A stretch of DNA of 64,000 nt from Zychaea mexicana (taxonomy: Eukaryota > Mucoromycota > Mucoromycetes > Mucorales > Lichtheimiaceae). Under the pieces are notes generated by a model. It saw only the letters and a list, made by a program, of their open reading frames with translations, was not told the DNA's origin and did not search any database. Shown here piece by piece: positions 59,991-64,000 of the stretch. The position numbers were made by a program, and so were the translations under genes. Location: positions 62,001-126,000 of the forward strand of contig NW_026516741.1 in assembly GCF_025766255.1 (NCBI RefSeq), written 5' to 3'. The number at the start of each line of letters is the position of its first letter. The first letter of the stretch is position 1.

Positions 59991-61758
59991 AGATCAAATC
60001 TTTTGATATCGAATACTGTAATGCTCATACTCAATAGTAGAATTGCTTTACAAACGTTCTAAATGGCTTTCTATCACAGCCTAAATCCTCGTGGATGTGC
60101 CCATCTGTTTGGGAGATCGCCTGAGATTGAGCTGCATTTGGAGCGCCACATATGTTTCCAGGTGGAGGCAGTTCGACACATGTACAGCAACGCTTTTCTT
60201 TTATTACTTTTTCTCCGTGATCCTGCTTGTCCATACAGTTACGATAAAAATAGCTGCCGTGGCATACCTTTCACTTGTTACCCACATATGGCATGGAACA
60301 TAATAATGGCTGTAATAATTGACCCACGAAAGCTTGGGACTTGGGACAGTACGATATGATGGCTCTCAAGCTTCGGACCACCTTCCGATGTTTTGCCGTA
60401 TAAGGCTTACCACATATACCAATACGAATTTAAATATCAACGACTAATTTGTTTCAGTTCAAATTGAGTTTGTACAGCATCTTACCGTCGCCAGTTGTAT
60501 TGCACTTTTCCTGATTTACAAATAAATAGGCTACCCCGGTCAGTATTGATTGACCGGTCTGTATAATTCGAAAGTACGATACATCATTCCTTTGATGGAT
60601 GATGAGGGGTAACAGATTGATTCTTTTGTCAATCTTCCAGAAGACGGTCGTCAACTGCTAGCCGGGGGGGGGGCGCTCACCAAACGGGCAAGCCTCAGTG
60701 GACACGGCCATATCTTGTCCTCGTGTACCAGTGATCTCATTTGAAAACGTCGCGAAAAGGCCAATTGGGACGATATCGCGAGAGTTCATTCCAACGCTGT
60801 GAAATGGATAAAGAGCTCGGATCATCCAGTTTTGGGTAAGCCATTGCCTACATATAGCAAGAGACGTAATCTGTTTCTGTTTCTCAGATATACAGACTTG
60901 CAACCTATCATAGAAACAAGCTTATAGACCGCGGCCTTGTCATCGGTTTTAACGAATTACATGGTTCGTTTGCTGACTTGCTGGAAACTTTCTGTACATA
61001 TGGTGATTTCGCGATTGCAACAAAGACAGCAGATACCGAATAAATATTATGACAGGATCGTGTACAGCAACTGTAGAACGAATTACTGTAAAAATAAATA
61101 AGCTATATATAACAGTAGTCATAGCTTTTTAGTTTACTTTCGGCTAAAAAGATCGTTAAATCTTCCAATAATGCTTGATACACGATAGCCTCTTCTACTA
61201 CCTGCTTTTGTTGACGGCTAAAGGTCGAGAGCTTAGTGGCAATACTGGGACTGGCATTTCTCGGCCAGCACTTTTTCCGTCAAATCATTCGCGTACATAA
61301 AATCATATGTAGTTAACATGAAAAAGTATATTTGCAAATTGGACTAATCGATCAATTCGACCGTCCAATAATTCGTTGCATGACAATTATGTATGTTAAT
61401 CACTAACAAAGCAAATCAAATTTTTAAAGATAAATCTGACGGTATACATTGTGGTAATGGTGTAAAAAAGTAAAGCGTAAGGTGTTCCCTCTATGTATAA
61501 CCATAGTATAACAAATCATGCGTGTTTTGTTTTCTAATTCAGATAATAGAGTTTTTCCTTCCCATCAGGACAGAAAGAAGCCTTATCAGAAAACCTACCA
61601 ACTAATTTACAGCATAAGCAACAAAAACATCCTCAGAGTGGATATGACTTAAAAATTACTAATTGTTTTTTTGCTTTCTAAAAGTATACCAAGGCATAAA
61701 GATTATATACGATACAGCTTTTCTTTAAAATAACACTTCAAGAAATACAGTGTATGTA
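59991..61758. other. Gene-poor interval
   Basis: ORFs at 60063-60359 (+) and 60658-60903 (-, with RALYPFHSVGMNSRDIVPIG) are unassigned. A G10 run lies at about 60664. No gene recognised. Confidence 0.4.
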
Positions 61759-62879
61759 ATGCATCTACTACTGGCCGCGACGAGGCCAAACCAACGAAGA
61801 TACGCGATAATCCCTTGTATCCATCGGACACTCCAACGGTCTTCACCACCAATGAATGCTTTAGTCAGCACGTCACAACAGTTGGGAAGCGACTTTAGCG
61901 TCTAATAATCATATCCTGTGCCTGAGTCCCCATAGTTCTCGTGGGCCCATTCGCATGCCTGATGACTTAAATTACTGAAAAACACACTCAAAAACACACA
62001 CACGGGTACGTAACAGCAGAAATACGGCGACGTATCTTTTGATTTTATACAGCGCAATGCTGCCTTTTTTTTTAAAAAAAAATATGCTTTTATTTATCTA
62101 CATACTGCTACTACTACATACCGCTGCCACTGCCACTGCCACTGCTGCCACTGCTGCCACTGCTGCCACTGCTGCCACTGCTGCCACTGCTACTGCTGCT
62201 GCCACTGCTTCTGCTGCTACGGGTAGTCCTGGCTGAAACGACAAACTTTTGGACGCGGCCATCCCGGTTCATCGTTATGCTCGTCGACACTGTGCACGGG
62301 TACTTTTTTGCATTCGAAATCTTGGTCACAATTTTCATGATTCAAAAGAAAAGAAAGAGAGAGAGAGAGAGAGGAGCAAAGTAGCAAAAATTATCTCCAT
62401 GTAGTGCTTTTATATCTTTTTTTTTTGTATGAGTAAAGTTTATTTAAATTGAGGGCTCTGAGCCCCAATAAAATATGTTGCTTATTCTGTTATGGGTGCT
62501 ATGGAGGGGTAACGTGCCTTTAGGTCCTGCAAATACTGTAATGCAATCGTTTGATTCCATGGCGACTCATCTAAGACTGCGCGACAATGCATTGTCCAAA
62601 CAGTTTGTAAAACCAGACCGTGCTTTTATATCTTATCTGTTCGCTTGGTCAACTTATCCAAAAAAGGAAAAAAGAAAAATTGACAGCGTCACTTGCCAGC
62701 CCAGGTGATGCCATGTTACACCGACAAGCACACTCTGGACACGCTGAACTATGGGTCTGTCGTCTCCCGAGGCATTCGGATTGCAACCTCACTGACATTC
62801 CCCTTTGCAATGTGCTCACTTCAGGCTACACGTACACACTAGTCTTGTCTTTCTACATGGCTCTCACGAAGTGTCTCCA
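61759..62879. repeat. Repeat block B, right copy (inverted relative to 20166-21302)
   Basis: Contains, on the minus strand, the 74-codon ORF MKIVTKISNAKKYPC...(Ser/Gly)n at 62338-62114 and the decayed RWSVRWIQGII...RWFGLVAASSRCI stretch (about 61800-61760). The triplet tract is about three times shorter than in the left copy. On its inner side it abuts block A directly at TGGAGACAC (62871-62879, minus strand). Confidence 0.85.
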
Positions 62880-64000
62880 TGTCGTCCATGATCCCGCTCT
62901 CTTGAAAACATTTTGCTACAAAAAGTGCAAGGCTCATTCTTCCTACTTCTTCTTTCGGGGTCGTCCGATGCCACTGCTGTAATTGATGATTGTACCACAG
63001 AAGTTCTAGATCGTTTGTTGCCCCTAGTAATATAGCCGACTGTTGCCAATGATGTGTACCACTAGTAGGAATATGTAAATGCGTAATGCGCTGCTTTATT
63101 ATTATATATAATACGTAAATCAGCTGCATCAAACGTCGCATTCCTTGTCTTACTGAAAGTGCCGCCGCCACCATCAAAGAAAATGCTTTGCGCATCAGCA
63201 CTGGTAGGGCTGGGTTAAGTCTTGTAATCGCCAGACACAGCGGCGCAGCGAAAATCCATCGGCAAAGATGAGCTGCCAAACGCACGTGAAGTCTCACCAT
63301 CACCGTTTGCTCGGTTTCCGCTTCGCAGTTTCGTTGACACGGTAGCACCCATTGATGGGCTTGGATAAACGCAGTAATTTGGATATAGAAAATACATTGT
63401 TGTTCTTGCTGCACTTGTTGTTTCTTGACTACGACGTGCACTGACGATGGTGTGCCTACCACCGATTTTACATGTAATTGTTGCTGTTGCTGTTCATAAT
63501 GTAAGAGAACATTGATCAGGATTATCTGCCGGATTTTTTCCTCATATTTGATATACACATACCCGAGACTGACCAAGATAGTAATCCGCATTAGGTGATG
63601 ATGAGAGCAAAGCCCTGATTCTGACTCTTCTTCCTTCTGTTACCTCGTGATGATAATGTTAACTAGGTTGGAGAATTGTTGGCGAGATTCCCAGAGATGC
63701 TTCATCATTGGTGATAGAGTTCTCTCGTTGGCCGTTTAGCAAAATTGAATACTGTAAATCGTCCTCCTGCCCTACTACTACTTCGGTGCCACTATAGCAC
63801 TAGGCTCCAAAAAAGAAGCAATGTGCAAAGTCTGAATTGTCAGTGCCACCATCATAGTATGTAATTTTTGAGCGGCAATGGCGTAGATGATGATGTTAAC
63901 GGTAGATGAGTGGAATTCAGCGTATGATAGATTGGTTGTTGTAATTATAAACGGACCAATGCTATTGCTAGCGTTGTTGCTGTTGTAGTCGAGCAGTTAT
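62871..64000 (-). pseudogene. Decayed C2H2 zinc-finger gene (block A, right copy), runs off the window
   Basis: Reverse complement of 24537-25642. This copy retains the complete first finger, CTFCSKMFSRERDHGRH (62964-62885 region), which the left copy lacks through a 25-nt deletion. It loses the second finger because the sequence switches to block B right after GRHGDT. Upstream frames (YPNYCVYPSPSMGATVSTKL, Gln-rich VVKKQQVQQEQQ) are interrupted as in the left copy. Neither copy can encode a full protein. Confidence 0.6.

Overview
The window looks like nuclear DNA of an early-diverging fungus, most likely Mucoromycota/Mucorales. Protein-coding genes are cut by many short GT-AG introns. Products resemble fungal housekeeping proteins (conventional kinesin, dymeclin, Trm82, a VNX1-type antiporter, an aspartic protease). 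Several broken copies also resemble uncharacterised, highly expanded gene families I associate with Mucorales. Species cannot be fixed from sequence alone.

Layout. 1-13.7 kb is gene-rich: the 3' part of a NIPA-type Mg2+ transporter (+), convergent with a ten-exon Trm82/WDR4 homologue (-); then a VNX1-like vacuolar cation/H+ antiporter (+, 11 exons) and a membrane-anchored aspartic protease (+). 13.7-31.4 kb is accessory: broken Mucorales-type genes, a truncated casein kinase 2 beta paralogue, two blocks (B at 20.2-21.3 kb, A at 24.5-25.6 kb) repeated in inverted orientation at the right end, a 248-bp tandem duplication, and an inverted pair of pseudogenes at 27/30 kb. 31.4-43 kb is a second conserved island: LEA2-domain membrane protein (-), small membrane protein (+), dymeclin (-) and kinesin-1 heavy chain (+), arranged as two divergent pairs with about 400-bp shared promoter gaps. 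43-48.4 kb is gene-poor. One small secreted protein with a clear TATA box lies at 48.5 kb. 49.7-60 kb is a direct segmental duplication (about 3 kb per copy); one copy is interrupted by a 5'-truncated LINE fragment with a 15-bp target-site duplication. 61.8-64 kb is the inverted copy of A joined to B and runs off the window end.

The conserved genes do not form an obvious pathway, though kinesin and dymeclin (both transport/secretory functions) share a bidirectional promoter region. The most unusual material is the repeat architecture: a chimeric A-B junction at a 9-bp microhomology, decayed C2H2 zinc-finger sequence inside block A, and lineage-specific pseudogenes with a possible nuclease-like motif. 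I saw no tRNA, rRNA or CRISPR array. Exon boundaries were read by eye from splice consensus and reading-frame continuity; family assignments are from recognised protein patterns, not searches.
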